A DNA stretch of 8,548 nucleotides from Candidatus Cloacimonas sp. 4484_275 (GCA_002085205.1 NATF01000010.1:1-8548); one strand, 5' to 3'; counted from the first letter of the stretch, positions 1 to 7,610 are shown. Translations and numbers: made by a program. Notes: generated by a model from the sequence alone, not told the origin.

Positions 1-753
1 ATGCTGGCAATAATATTACGATTGTTTAATTTTTTTACGATGTTTTCAGGTCCTTGAACCATTGCCGACACTTTTTGAGGAATAATCGAGATGTTTTCTT
101 TGAGCGAATAACGAACGGGAATCAAAGAAATCGTTTTGGAAATGATTCGCAATTGAGTGACATTTAGCGTGATTTTCTTTTTTAAAAGTTGCACCTTTGA
201 ATCGGGAGACGTTCTTCAGCATTTTTCTGGAAATCGCCGTCGTTTTCACCCTTTTAACTTTCGATAAAATCGTTGCCGGACCTTTAATTTTAACATTTTG
301 GTTTATGTTCACAATTTTATTTTTCAGGAAAAATTCTTCATCTTTGGAAGTCGCAAAAACAATTTTTATCGGAACCGATTTTGTAATGATTTTGTCCAAA
401 TAAATTTTAAACGACTTTTTTTTTATCTCGATAATTTCAATTTTTTTTTTGGAAGAAAATATCAAATCGTCTTTCCCCAGATTGATTTTGTTTTCTCCGA
501 AATGGAAATTTGCCGCGTTAATTCTAAAAAAACAATTTGATTTTTTCAAAAAAATGATATTCATTCCGCGTGATTTTACCAAGACAGGAATATCGGAAAG
601 ATTGTTTGCCAATATAACATAATTTTTCGGAACATTTTCAAATTTAAGAGGAAACGAAATTTCGGCGGTATGTTCCTTTAAAAGAGATTGTTGTAACCAC
701 AGCAAAATTGCTACGACAAGAGCCAGAATCTTTAGAGAAAGATTTTTTTTCAT
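1..753 (-). CDS. YbbR/CdaR-like membrane-anchored protein, frameshifted and cut by the left edge
   Basis: Residues 7-24 form one hydrophobic segment directly after MKKNLSLK, the N-terminal anchor arrangement of YbbR-domain proteins. In Firmicutes one member, CdaR, regulates the c-di-AMP cyclase CdaA. Extracytoplasmic YbbR-like repeats follow at about residues 30-105 and from about 120. As written, the frame ends at a stop at 46-48 (235 codons), but its last ~35 residues are His/Ser/Lys-rich and unlike the family. The +1 frame of the same strand stays open from 215 to base 1 and reads as good YbbR sequence, including KKKITLNVTQL and VSAMVQGPENIVKKL. The true gene therefore probably continues past base 1 through a one-base shift. 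The ATG at 751-753 is fixed by an in-frame TAA four codons upstream. No clear Shine-Dalgarno is visible, so translation may be coupled to the HEAT gene ending 23 bases before. No cyclase gene is visible here. Confidence 0.75.
178..218 (-). other. apparent frameshift site in the YbbR-like gene
   Basis: Reading on the minus strand, the upstream frame and the downstream YbbR-like frame differ by +1. The downstream frame is closed on its 5' side by a TGA at 218-216, so the change must lie after that. Dropping one base in the CCC at 206-204 gives a join through SDSKVQLLKKKITLNV. Dropping one A from the six-A run at 183-178 gives FKGATFKKKITLNV. The first join looks slightly more family-like, but the sequence cannot decide between them. 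It could be a genuine mutation, a sequencing or assembly indel, or transcript slippage. Confidence 0.75.
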
Positions 754-776
754 TGATGAGGATTAACGGATGATAT

Positions 777-1601
777 CTATATTCTGATTATTCGCGCCAG
801 TCTTTCGCCCATATTGGAAACGGTTTCGTTTTCATCGTTGCGCCAATCGTTGATGGTTTGTTCCGTGAGCATCACAAAATCTTCACCGTTATCGCGTCTG
901 TATTTTTGATTCACAATGTTAGCCAATTTTTTCATGGAAACCCAGATGGTTTTGGTTCGCGTTTCGTCCGCATCGGTGAGCCATTCTTTTATGTACGGAA
1001 AAGCGATAATCGGATTTGCTCTGGCAACTTGAGTAAGAATATGAGTTATTTTCTTCTGAACTTCCAAAGTGTCGTCGTCAATTGCTTTACTGATGAATTT
1101 CATGATGAAATCCGGATCAGATTGAGCGATATTTTCCATTCCGTGGAAAGATAAAGCTCTTTTTTTGTGATTATTGGAATTCAGCCATTCCACCATTTTT
1201 TTCTTCATATAATCCGGATAATTTTTCCACAATTCGTTGATGATGGTTTCCACTTCCCAAGGAGTTTTATCAAATGTTTCGTCCAAAAATTTGAAGATTT
1301 TTTCCACATCTTCTTGATAGCGTTCGTAAAAATAGAAAAGAGCGGTGGCACGAACTCCGTAAATTTTGTGTTTTATCATTCGTTTGGCAATGGGAATAAT
1401 TTTTCGTTGGTCTTTGTACTTAACGAGATGTTTTCCCACATATTCACGAATAAAAAAGTTCGGAGTCTTGGCTAACTGAATCAATTTTTTCTCGGCTTTG
1501 TCCTTTTTGTTTTCATCTAATAACTTGTAAATGGAATCCAATATTTTGTTCAATTCTTTAACAGATTCAGCATCTAATCGTCCGATTTCATTTAGCATCA
1601 T
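777..1601 (-). CDS. HEAT-repeat protein, DNA-alkylation-repair (AlkD)-like
   Basis: A 274-residue, almost entirely helical protein without signal peptide or membrane segment, so it is probably cytoplasmic. Paired amphipathic helices repeat from about residue 13 to 230, as in HEAT/ARM solenoids. Three features recall the AlkD family of alkylpurine DNA glycosylases: the TPWEVETI stretch (Trp115), where AlkD has its Trp-Asp motif; the SNNHKKRA stretch (Arg148); and the following EVQKKITHIL helix. An acidic residue equivalent to the AlkD active-site Asp is not secure here (Glu116/Glu118 are the nearest), so glycosylase activity is uncertain and a plain scaffold role is possible. The message reads GAGAAGGTG, four bases, then tandem ATG codons (1601 and 1598). 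I take the first, but either works. It is the promoter-proximal gene of a pair with the YbbR-like gene. Confidence 0.65.
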   Translation of the reverse strand: MMLNEIGRLDAESVKELNKILDSIYKLLDENKKDKAEKKLIQLAKTPNFFIREYVGKHLVKYKDQRKIIPIAKRMIKHKIYGVRATALFYFYERYQEDVEKIFKFLDETFDKTPWEVETIINELWKNYPDYMKKKMVEWLNSNNHKKRALSFHGMENIAQSDPDFIMKFISKAIDDDTLEVQKKITHILTQVARANPIIAFPYIKEWLTDADETRTKTIWVSMKKLANIVNQKYRRDNGEDFVMLTEQTINDWRNDENETVSNMGERLARIIRI

Positions 1602-1658
1602 AATACACCTTCTCGAAATTTTGTTACTGGATTTTTTTCCAGAAAATATTTTGTTTCA

Positions 1659-1671
1659 AAGTCAAATTTTT
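1659..1671. repeat. 13-base direct repeat, copy 1 (AAGTCAAATTTTT)
   Basis: Exact match to 1734-1746, 75 bases away in the same spacer. Read on the minus strand it is AAAAATTTGACTT and contains TTGACT, a -35-like hexamer. It may be a duplicated promoter element or operator, or chance in AT-rich DNA. Confidence 0.4.
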
Positions 1672-1733
1672 CGTTATTTTTCCTATCAAAATTTTTATCA
1701 AATCCAAATTCAATAAAAAAATTCTTTCCGATT

Positions 1734-1746
1734 AAGTCAAATTTTT
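1734..1746. repeat. 13-base direct repeat, copy 2 (AAGTCAAATTTTT)
   Basis: Second exact copy of the element at 1659-1671, nearer the end of the nucleotidase gene. On the minus strand it is about 130 bases upstream of the HEAT gene start. Confidence 0.4.
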
Positions 1747-1784
1747 TATAAAAAAACACCCAAAAATTTTAGCAAATAAAATTA

Positions 1785-3449
1785 TTATTTTTCCGCTTTC
1801 TTTAATTCCTTCAGAAGTTCCGGAGAAATTTCGGATGTATCGTCGCGTTTCCATCGTTTATCAATCGCAGAAGTCACGGGCGAATGTCGGCGAATGTAAT
1901 TTACCAAAACTTCCCGCAAACTTGTTCCGTATCTGGTAACCTGAGTTTCCGGAATTTTGGTGAGCATGGAAAGTCCGGCATTTCCCTGAAGCAAGAAATC
2001 GGTTGTGGTTACTTTGTAAATTTTATCGGCTTTCCATGGTTTTCCGCCGATTAAAAGTTTCGTAATTCTGTCATAATCGGGACGATTTCTGTTATAAACA
2101 ACTTCCACTCCGGCAACTCGTAAACCGTGATGAGTTCCGGATATTCTCATTTCGATAATCTCTTTCAGAAATTTTCCGTCGCAGGTGAAAGAAACAACCT
2201 GATTATCAAACGGCATTACTTTGAAAATATCTCTATAAGTTATCGGACCGCGTTTCAAATCGTCTCGAACGCCGCCAAGATTGATAAAAGAAAAATCGGC
2301 GTCGGTTTCTTCAAGCATTGCATCACAGACCAGATTGCCGATTAAATTTTGAGCTCCGGAACCTTCCCGCGAAATGTGAATGGCGGCTTCGCCTATTATT
2401 TCATCCATTCCTTTTTCGGCTTTCTTTTGCATAACCAGAATTGTGTCGGCAATTATTTTATCCGGAATAAATTCGTCTTCGAACAGAGTAACCATCGCGC
2501 CTTCTCTGATGGCGGGAAGTTCATAGCCGGCAATCGACTTTGTTTCTTTATCGATTTTTAGAATTACATGTCCCAAACCGCTTCCGTAAGCATAATCCTG
2601 AAAAACAAGCGTGTGAGTAATCGGATCTTCCCACGGTTTGGCAAATCCTTTATGAATGTGTCCGGCAAAAATCACATCAATTCCGGAAACTTCATGAGCA
2701 ATTTCTTGTGCGTCATATCCCCAATATCTTTTTCGGTTGGATTTTTTTCTGTCTCCATATCGAATGCTGTATTGAGGTTCCGGATCGTATGGAATTCCCA
2801 AATGTGCCGCCACAAAAATCAAATCCACATTTTGTTTTCGCACAATGGGAATATATTTTTCCAAAGCTTCTTTGGCGGAAATGATATCTATGTTTTTGAT
2901 GTTTTCGGGAAAACTCATTTTTTTTGTATCGGTGGTCGTAACACCGATGATACCGATTTTAATTCCCATTTTTTCTATGATTATGTATGGCTTCACATAA
3001 TCCACGAGTTCATCCGTTCCTTTCTTGAGAATATTGCAAGAAAGTATGGGAAATTTCGCTAACTTATATGTTGCTTTCAAAGAATCTTCACCAATATCGT
3101 ATTCGTGGTTTCCCACAACGCTCAAATCATATCCGATCATGTTCATATAAGTGACGATAGCACGACCTTTGGTGACGGTTCCAATCGGATGACCTTGAAA
3201 AATATCGCCGGCGTCAATGAGAAGATTATCGCGTTTAACTCCGTCGCTTAATTTGCGAACACTTTTGATATAAGTTGCAGCGGAACCACCTCCGCCCAGC
3301 ATCGGCGGAAAATTCGGGTTGATAAAAGTGGCTTCATATTTATCAATTCCGCCGTGAATGTCGTTTGTAAAGATAATATCCAATAATAGGTCTTCCGAAA
3401 AAAGAGGAATGCTTATTATCAAAATAAGAAGAAAAATTTTATATTTCAT
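1785..3449 (-). CDS. secreted 5'-nucleotidase / 2',3'-cyclic phosphodiesterase (UshA/YfkN family)
   Basis: A 554-residue two-domain enzyme expected to hydrolyse nucleotide phosphates in the periplasm. Residues 1-18 are a Sec-type signal peptide with no lipobox Cys. The N-terminal calcineurin-like metallophosphatase domain shows the two-metal ligands in order: D30/H32 (TNDIHG), D82 (DAGD), N114/H115 (GNHE), H216 (AAHLG) and H264/H266 (GHIH). The C-terminal 5'-nucleotidase domain (about 350-535) carries R361, NLGGVR (390-395) and PFDN (413-416). Relative to E. coli UshA, the base-stacking Phe residues appear to be kept (F414, F485), but the GGDGY loop is GNAGL (489-493), so the substrate-site Asp is Ala491. 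A basic insert (RYGDRKKSNRKRYWGYD, 230-246) precedes the GHIH motif. A GGTGG ribosome site lies four bases before the ATG. It is the last gene of a three-gene operon, 27 bases after the barrel gene. The phosphohydrolase fold is certain; exact substrate is not. Confidence 0.93.
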   Translation of the reverse strand: MKYKIFLLILIISIPLFSEDLLLDIIFTNDIHGGIDKYEATFINPNFPPMLGGGGSAATYIKSVRKLSDGVKRDNLLIDAGDIFQGHPIGTVTKGRAIVTYMNMIGYDLSVVGNHEYDIGEDSLKATYKLAKFPILSCNILKKGTDELVDYVKPYIIIEKMGIKIGIIGVTTTDTKKMSFPENIKNIDIISAKEALEKYIPIVRKQNVDLIFVAAHLGIPYDPEPQYSIRYGDRKKSNRKRYWGYDAQEIAHEVSGIDVIFAGHIHKGFAKPWEDPITHTLVFQDYAYGSGLGHVILKIDKETKSIAGYELPAIREGAMVTLFEDEFIPDKIIADTILVMQKKAEKGMDEIIGEAAIHISREGSGAQNLIGNLVCDAMLEETDADFSFINLGGVRDDLKRGPITYRDIFKVMPFDNQVVSFTCDGKFLKEIIEMRISGTHHGLRVAGVEVVYNRNRPDYDRITKLLIGGKPWKADKIYKVTTTDFLLQGNAGLSMLTKIPETQVTRYGTSLREVLVNYIRRHSPVTSAIDKRWKRDDTSEISPELLKELKKAEK

Positions 3450-3476
3450 AAATCCACCAATCTGAAAAAATAAAGA

Positions 3477-4874
3477 TTACCATTTGAAACTAACGGAACT
3501 TACCACTTTTATAAAAGATTCGGAAACTTCGTCGGGATTTTCCCAACCTCTGTTTTCCGGAGTAATGCTGTTCCATAATTCCGCATAATTATAAAAACCG
3601 TCCATAAACAAATCCAGCGTTTCGTATTTTCGGTGAGAATATTCCGCCGAAATATCGAATCGGAAATTTTTCAAAAAGGAAAATCCTGTTCCCGCCGTAA
3701 AAGTCGGCATAGAAATTTTTTCCGCCATCACCATTTCCGAATCCTCGATTAAATGATAATCCGTGTTATAACGAAAACCGATTCTCAATGGTAAATTATA
3801 ACTCAATTTGTGTTCTACGCCAACATAATAGTTAAATTCATCATCAAAAAGCGTATTAACAGCCGACCAATTAACCAATTCCACATCGCAGTTAAAGAAA
3901 GTTCTCATAATGTTTCTGGGTTGGAAGGAAAATCCTATTCGGAAGCGAGAAGGAATTTTATATTCTCCGTATTTTTGAGCAAAATAATCGGAATACATCA
4001 AGGAATCGATAACAACATCATTTTCATCATAAATGTATTGGTAAAGAAGCGTATCGATTTTAGCGCCATTCACGAAACCGCCGGTTTCCACATCAAATTC
4101 GACTTTTGGAGAATAACTGAAACCCAAAGAAAATCTGGGACTAATCTTGATATTTCCGCCGATTTTCAAACCGAAATCATCAAAATCTCTTTTTACAACC
4201 ACAGAAGTATCGGGCAAATCGCCGGCAACTGTTTCTTCGGCGTAATCAGACCAATCAACTCTTTTGGAAAGTTTCGTATCTCCATCCAATTTGGAAAATT
4301 CAAAACCGATTGATAAAAGGTCTTTGTAATTAAAAGAAGAAACAAAACCCATAGAATTTATCGTTCCGTCGCCTTCAATATAATTTTGAGCAATTATTTG
4401 CGGATATTGGTTGTAATCGCTTCCTTCGTCGTTGCGCACTTCTTCTTTATAATAAGAATTGAAATCGACCAAAGGACGATAAAACGCGGCTGCGGAAAGT
4501 CCGAATTTTTCAAAAGAATATTTATAATGTATTCCTAACGAATATTCGCTGAAATAATTTACATTGGAAGCATAAGTTGCGTCGTCGATATAACCGTCGA
4601 AAAAATTATACATCGGCAAACTGCGATTATCGTCGTTTTTCATCACTCCCAAAGAGAATTGATAGCCGAATCCTTTTTTCATCATTCCCAGATTGGCGGG
4701 ATTGATAAAAGCGTCAAAAAGTCTGTTTCCGCCTGAAACCGCCGCTCCGCCCATCGCCGAACTTCGAGCGTCATTATTTTCGATAAAATTTCCTGATTCC
4801 CGCTCCAAAAGGGAATACGACAGCAAATTTAATCCGACCGTCACCGTAAAAATTAATATGAGAAATTTCTTCAT
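3477..4874 (-). CDS. outer-membrane beta-barrel protein, FadL/PorV-like
   Basis: A 465-residue protein with a signal peptide (about 1-19). It then has an N-terminal signature at 35-62, DARSSAMGGAAVS followed by NPANL, typical of the UPF0164/PorV and OMPP1/FadL groups. The rest alternates polar and hydrophobic residues in strand-length blocks separated by acidic loops, and ends SSVSFKW, the aromatic C-terminus used for barrel insertion. FadL relatives move hydrophobic solutes across the outer membrane; PorV relatives serve type IX secretion. No residue here decides between these roles, and substrate is unknown. A strong ribosome site (GGAGG, four bases before ATG) precedes it. It sits 25 bases after the HhH-barrel gene and 27 before the nucleotidase gene, so the three are very likely cotranscribed and may act on a common substrate. 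Confidence 0.8.
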   Translation of the reverse strand: MKKFLILIFTVTVGLNLLSYSLLERESGNFIENNDARSSAMGGAAVSGGNRLFDAFINPANLGMMKKGFGYQFSLGVMKNDDNRSLPMYNFFDGYIDDATYASNVNYFSEYSLGIHYKYSFEKFGLSAAAFYRPLVDFNSYYKEEVRNDEGSDYNQYPQIIAQNYIEGDGTINSMGFVSSFNYKDLLSIGFEFSKLDGDTKLSKRVDWSDYAEETVAGDLPDTSVVVKRDFDDFGLKIGGNIKISPRFSLGFSYSPKVEFDVETGGFVNGAKIDTLLYQYIYDENDVVIDSLMYSDYFAQKYGEYKIPSRFRIGFSFQPRNIMRTFFNCDVELVNWSAVNTLFDDEFNYYVGVEHKLSYNLPLRIGFRYNTDYHLIEDSEMVMAEKISMPTFTAGTGFSFLKNFRFDISAEYSHRKYETLDLFMDGFYNYAELWNSITPENRGWENPDEVSESFIKVVSSVSFKW

Positions 4875-4899
4875 TTATCCTCCAAAAATTACCTTTATT

Positions 4900-7578
4900 T
4901 TAAAATTTCCAATCCAATTGTAATCTGATTGAATGTTCTTTTCTCTCCACTCTGGCAAAATAGTTTTCTCCGACATCTTCGGAAGGCTCATTCCACCAAG
5001 CTCTCCATTCTTCCTCTTTGGTGCGATAATGTTTGATTTTATATTTCAGAGTAAGGTAAAGATTATTGGAAATTCTGTCGTGAATGGAAAACCAGAATTT
5101 CATTCCTTTTTCTCCCATAAAATCTATTTCCATATCTTCCCAATCCCAATGTGAAATGCCGTGTCCGTCCCAGAAAATAAAAGAACCTGCAACTTTTAGA
5201 TTCTTATTGAAATTATGAACATAGTCCACATTTATATAATCACCGTGAATAAGTGAGGTTCCTTCCGCAATTGTATCGTTTTCGTTGGAATCCGGAGTGT
5301 GTGCTTCGGCATCATTTGACAAATACGGATAGGGTGGAAACCAAACTTTGTTATAACGATATTCCAAAGAAATTTTGTCGTAATTGGAAAGATACGCAAT
5401 AATTCTGGCTGTTGTTTCGTCGGTTTTGGAAACACCTTTGTCGGCATCGTCGTCATAACGATTAATCTGATGTTTGTATTTCAAGCGCAAGCTGAGTTGA
5501 TAAATCGGGCGAAAATCCATTTCTCCCTGAAAACGCAAACTTTTTCTGGCGTCTGCTTTGCGTTCCCACAAATCCAAATAAGCGCGGCTCAAAGTCAGAT
5601 AACGATTCATTCTGTATCGGGTTTCAAAATAAACGCCTCGTTCGGCTTGAGCCTGGGCGGAATTAATATAAAGATCCGCGAGAAGCGGATTATTCAGAGT
5701 GTAAGCATATTTATCGAAAACAGTGTCGTCGAATTTTTCATGTTCGGAAAAACCACGCGCGTAAGGATTGTCAAAATCAAGATCATAATCGCGATAAAGC
5801 GACAACAGATAAAGATCGGAAAATTGAGTGTAAGCACTGATTATCATTGCTTTCGGATCGTCGCCAAGCTTAAATTCGCTGCCGTCAACAGAGAGTTCGG
5901 CGTATTCACCTTGAACGGAAGTATTATTGAGCACGGTTCGCCAATCGAAACCGATAACGCGACGATAATTTCTTTCGTAATTCTCTGTTTTGGTAGAGTA
6001 TAAAGCGGCAATTTCGCTATCCATAATTTTATATTTTTTATCGGCGTCGTCATTGGTGCGAATAAGCAAATATTTCAAACTGTCCGGCGAATAAACTTGA
6101 AAATAGCGATCGTAAACAGCTTCATAACCGGTAAAACCAAAATGGGTTCCGATAATCGGAGAAATTTCCAAATGTCCGCCGCGAATTTCTTCTTGAAAAG
6201 CGTCGGAACGAGGAGCAATATTAATTGCAAATTCGTTTGTGTGAGAAACACCGGTATCGTCAGTCCAGGAATAGTTGTTAAAAAATTGCTCGGCATTTTC
6301 TATTTCCTCATCGGTGAATCTTCTGGTTGCGGTAATATATGAGAACAAATTATCTTCTTCATCGATAATTCCATTGTTATTGCTGTCGAAAACAACAGCA
6401 TCTTTTTTATCGTTGGAATAGAAAAAAGCGGCGTTCAGATGAGGAGAATTCCATTCGATTGCAGAACCTCGCAAAGCATATTCTTGTGTTCGAGAAAGGT
6501 CGCCGATGATGCCGGTTATCCTTTTGCTGAAACCAAAACCGGTTTTACGGGAACTATAAAAATCGGTGTTTTCCATAACCAACCCTTCACCGAATGTGGC
6601 ACGATAATTTCCCAAAATAACTTTGATGTTTTTATTATGATAGCCGGCAAACATTTTGTTGTCGATACTTATTTCGTCTGTTAAATCATTGCTGGAAAAA
6701 GGAAGGAATTTGCTGAAAATATTTTTTAAGTTTTGCTGAAAAATATTAGGTTCTCCCTTTCGGGAATTATACAAAATTCCGGCTTGCCATTTATTGCCGA
6801 GACGAATACGGAATTTGTTGGAAATCGCCGGCGAATATTTATCCATTTGGAAATAGCCCCAGAACGATTGGTTTTTTTGCCGCGGAGAAATGCTGTTGCT
6901 TCCGTCCATTGCGCTGACCATAGATTCCTTATACATCTCTTCAGCTTCTTCTTCATAGACATTGTCATTATATTTTAATTGGTAATCGATGAAGAGCTTA
7001 TCGCTTTTTTGTTCGCTTTCGGAATAATAGATGTAATTTTTCAGATTGGTAGCTCCGTAGTGAGAAAGTCCGGGCGTTTTTCTCAAATCACGATAATTGG
7101 CAATGGTGTCGCCTTTTGCTTGTCTTTTCAGAATTGCGGCGGCATCAATCGGAGAAACATTCGGCATATTCAGAACTTCGGAAAAGGTGAGTTTGTTGAT
7201 GTCTCGCGGAGTCATCAGATAATTTTCCCAAACATCCGAAACGCCTTCCTGAAAACCTTCGTTACTTCCCAGCCTTTCGATGAGATAATAAATCTGCTCT
7301 CTGCGTTGAGCGGCTTTATCCTGCTCGATGTAATGCGAAACCATTACCAGCGGTTTTAGTTTGAGAAGCGTTTTTTGGTCAATGGAAGGAATTTTCCTCA
7401 AGTCGTAAAAACTGGTAAAATATTGTTGATAATACCGGAAATCATAAATGTCTTTAGCTTGTTGTTCGGTAATGGGAAGTTTTTTAAGTTCATCCAAACT
7501 TGCTTTGTTTAAATCAATCAATTCGGCAAACAAACCGATAAAAACACCTAAAAAAATCAAAAAGAAAATTTTTTTCAT
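4900..7578 (-). CDS. helix-hairpin-helix (ComEA-like) N-terminus fused to a large outer-membrane beta-barrel
   Basis: An 892-residue exported protein. I start it at the ATG at 7578, giving MKKIFFLIFLGVFIGLFAE (signal peptide, cleavage about residue 18), with AAAGG eight bases upstream. A longer reading from 7608 would put ten residues before the signal peptide. Residues 20-78 match the ComEA-type tandem HhH layout: IDLNKASLDELKKLP, an FxSxxDLRKIP linker, then LLKLKPLV. A second HhH-like unit spans 126-185 (DINKLTFSEVLNMP to TPGLSHYGATNLKNY). From about 197 onward the sequence is amphipathic beta strand with acidic loops, ending RLQLDWKF, as expected for an outer-membrane barrel. A LGNYRATFGEGLVMEN stretch (322-337) looks conserved in style. 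An EF-hand-like acidic loop lies at 398-409. The HhH part would face the periplasm and could bind nucleic acid, but its hairpins lack most canonical Gly residues. First gene of the operon. Function unproven. Confidence 0.75.
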   Translation of the reverse strand: MKKIFFLIFLGVFIGLFAELIDLNKASLDELKKLPITEQQAKDIYDFRYYQQYFTSFYDLRKIPSIDQKTLLKLKPLVMVSHYIEQDKAAQRREQIYYLIERLGSNEGFQEGVSDVWENYLMTPRDINKLTFSEVLNMPNVSPIDAAAILKRQAKGDTIANYRDLRKTPGLSHYGATNLKNYIYYSESEQKSDKLFIDYQLKYNDNVYEEEAEEMYKESMVSAMDGSNSISPRQKNQSFWGYFQMDKYSPAISNKFRIRLGNKWQAGILYNSRKGEPNIFQQNLKNIFSKFLPFSSNDLTDEISIDNKMFAGYHNKNIKVILGNYRATFGEGLVMENTDFYSSRKTGFGFSKRITGIIGDLSRTQEYALRGSAIEWNSPHLNAAFFYSNDKKDAVVFDSNNNGIIDEEDNLFSYITATRRFTDEEIENAEQFFNNYSWTDDTGVSHTNEFAINIAPRSDAFQEEIRGGHLEISPIIGTHFGFTGYEAVYDRYFQVYSPDSLKYLLIRTNDDADKKYKIMDSEIAALYSTKTENYERNYRRVIGFDWRTVLNNTSVQGEYAELSVDGSEFKLGDDPKAMIISAYTQFSDLYLLSLYRDYDLDFDNPYARGFSEHEKFDDTVFDKYAYTLNNPLLADLYINSAQAQAERGVYFETRYRMNRYLTLSRAYLDLWERKADARKSLRFQGEMDFRPIYQLSLRLKYKHQINRYDDDADKGVSKTDETTARIIAYLSNYDKISLEYRYNKVWFPPYPYLSNDAEAHTPDSNENDTIAEGTSLIHGDYINVDYVHNFNKNLKVAGSFIFWDGHGISHWDWEDMEIDFMGEKGMKFWFSIHDRISNNLYLTLKYKIKHYRTKEEEWRAWWNEPSEDVGENYFARVERKEHSIRLQLDWKF

Positions 7579-7610
7579 ATTTATAACCTTTACGCACAAA
7601 TTCTGCATAC

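Larger units (their letters stand above)
1602..1784. other. AT-rich intergenic spacer between two minus-strand units
   Basis: This 183-base stretch has no coding ORF. On the minus strand it should hold the end of the nucleotidase operon and the promoter of the HEAT/YbbR pair. No GC-rich terminator hairpin is present. After the operon stop there is only a weak AT-only inverted repeat and a T-rich stretch near 1748-1760. A small inverted repeat, CTGGA and TCCAG around a six-T loop, lies at 1627-1642 just upstream of the HEAT gene's ribosome binding site. The minus strand contains TTGACT twice, at the two copies of a direct repeat, but neither has a convincing -10 hexamer at 16-18 bases. Confidence 0.6.

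Noticed and set aside
177..183. A AAA AAG (minus strand) as a programmed -1 frameshift site
   Set aside because: The heptamer is not in the required phase with the zero frame, and the needed shift is +1, not -1. Transcript slippage on six A remains possible but weak.
197..540. Small plus-strand ORFs opposite the YbbR-like gene
   Set aside because: They are antisense to a recognisable coding frame, are rich in Phe and Ile from reversed Lys/Glu codons, and have no ribosome site.
1627..1642. CTGGA/TCCAG inverted repeat as a terminator
   Set aside because: The stem is only five base pairs and the T run is in the loop, not after the stem. It lies in the leader of the HEAT gene rather than just after a gene end.
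2568..3062. 164-codon plus-strand ORF
   Set aside because: It lies opposite the metal-binding half of the nucleotidase, where the minus strand has every catalytic motif in order; its own product shows no family resemblance.
3450..3476. Promoter or regulatory site between the barrel gene and the nucleotidase gene
   Set aside because: The 27-base gap holds only the ribosome site and AT-rich filler; it fits simple cotranscription.
5470..6003. 177-codon plus-strand ORF, and similar long ones at 3810-4313 and 6979-7359
   Set aside because: All are mirror frames of the barrel genes, low in recognisable motifs, with no start signals.
7579..7608. N-terminal extension MQNLCVKVIN of the HhH-barrel protein
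   Set aside because: The Met at 7578 starts directly at a normal signal peptide and has AAAGG at proper spacing; the extension would place ten residues before it.
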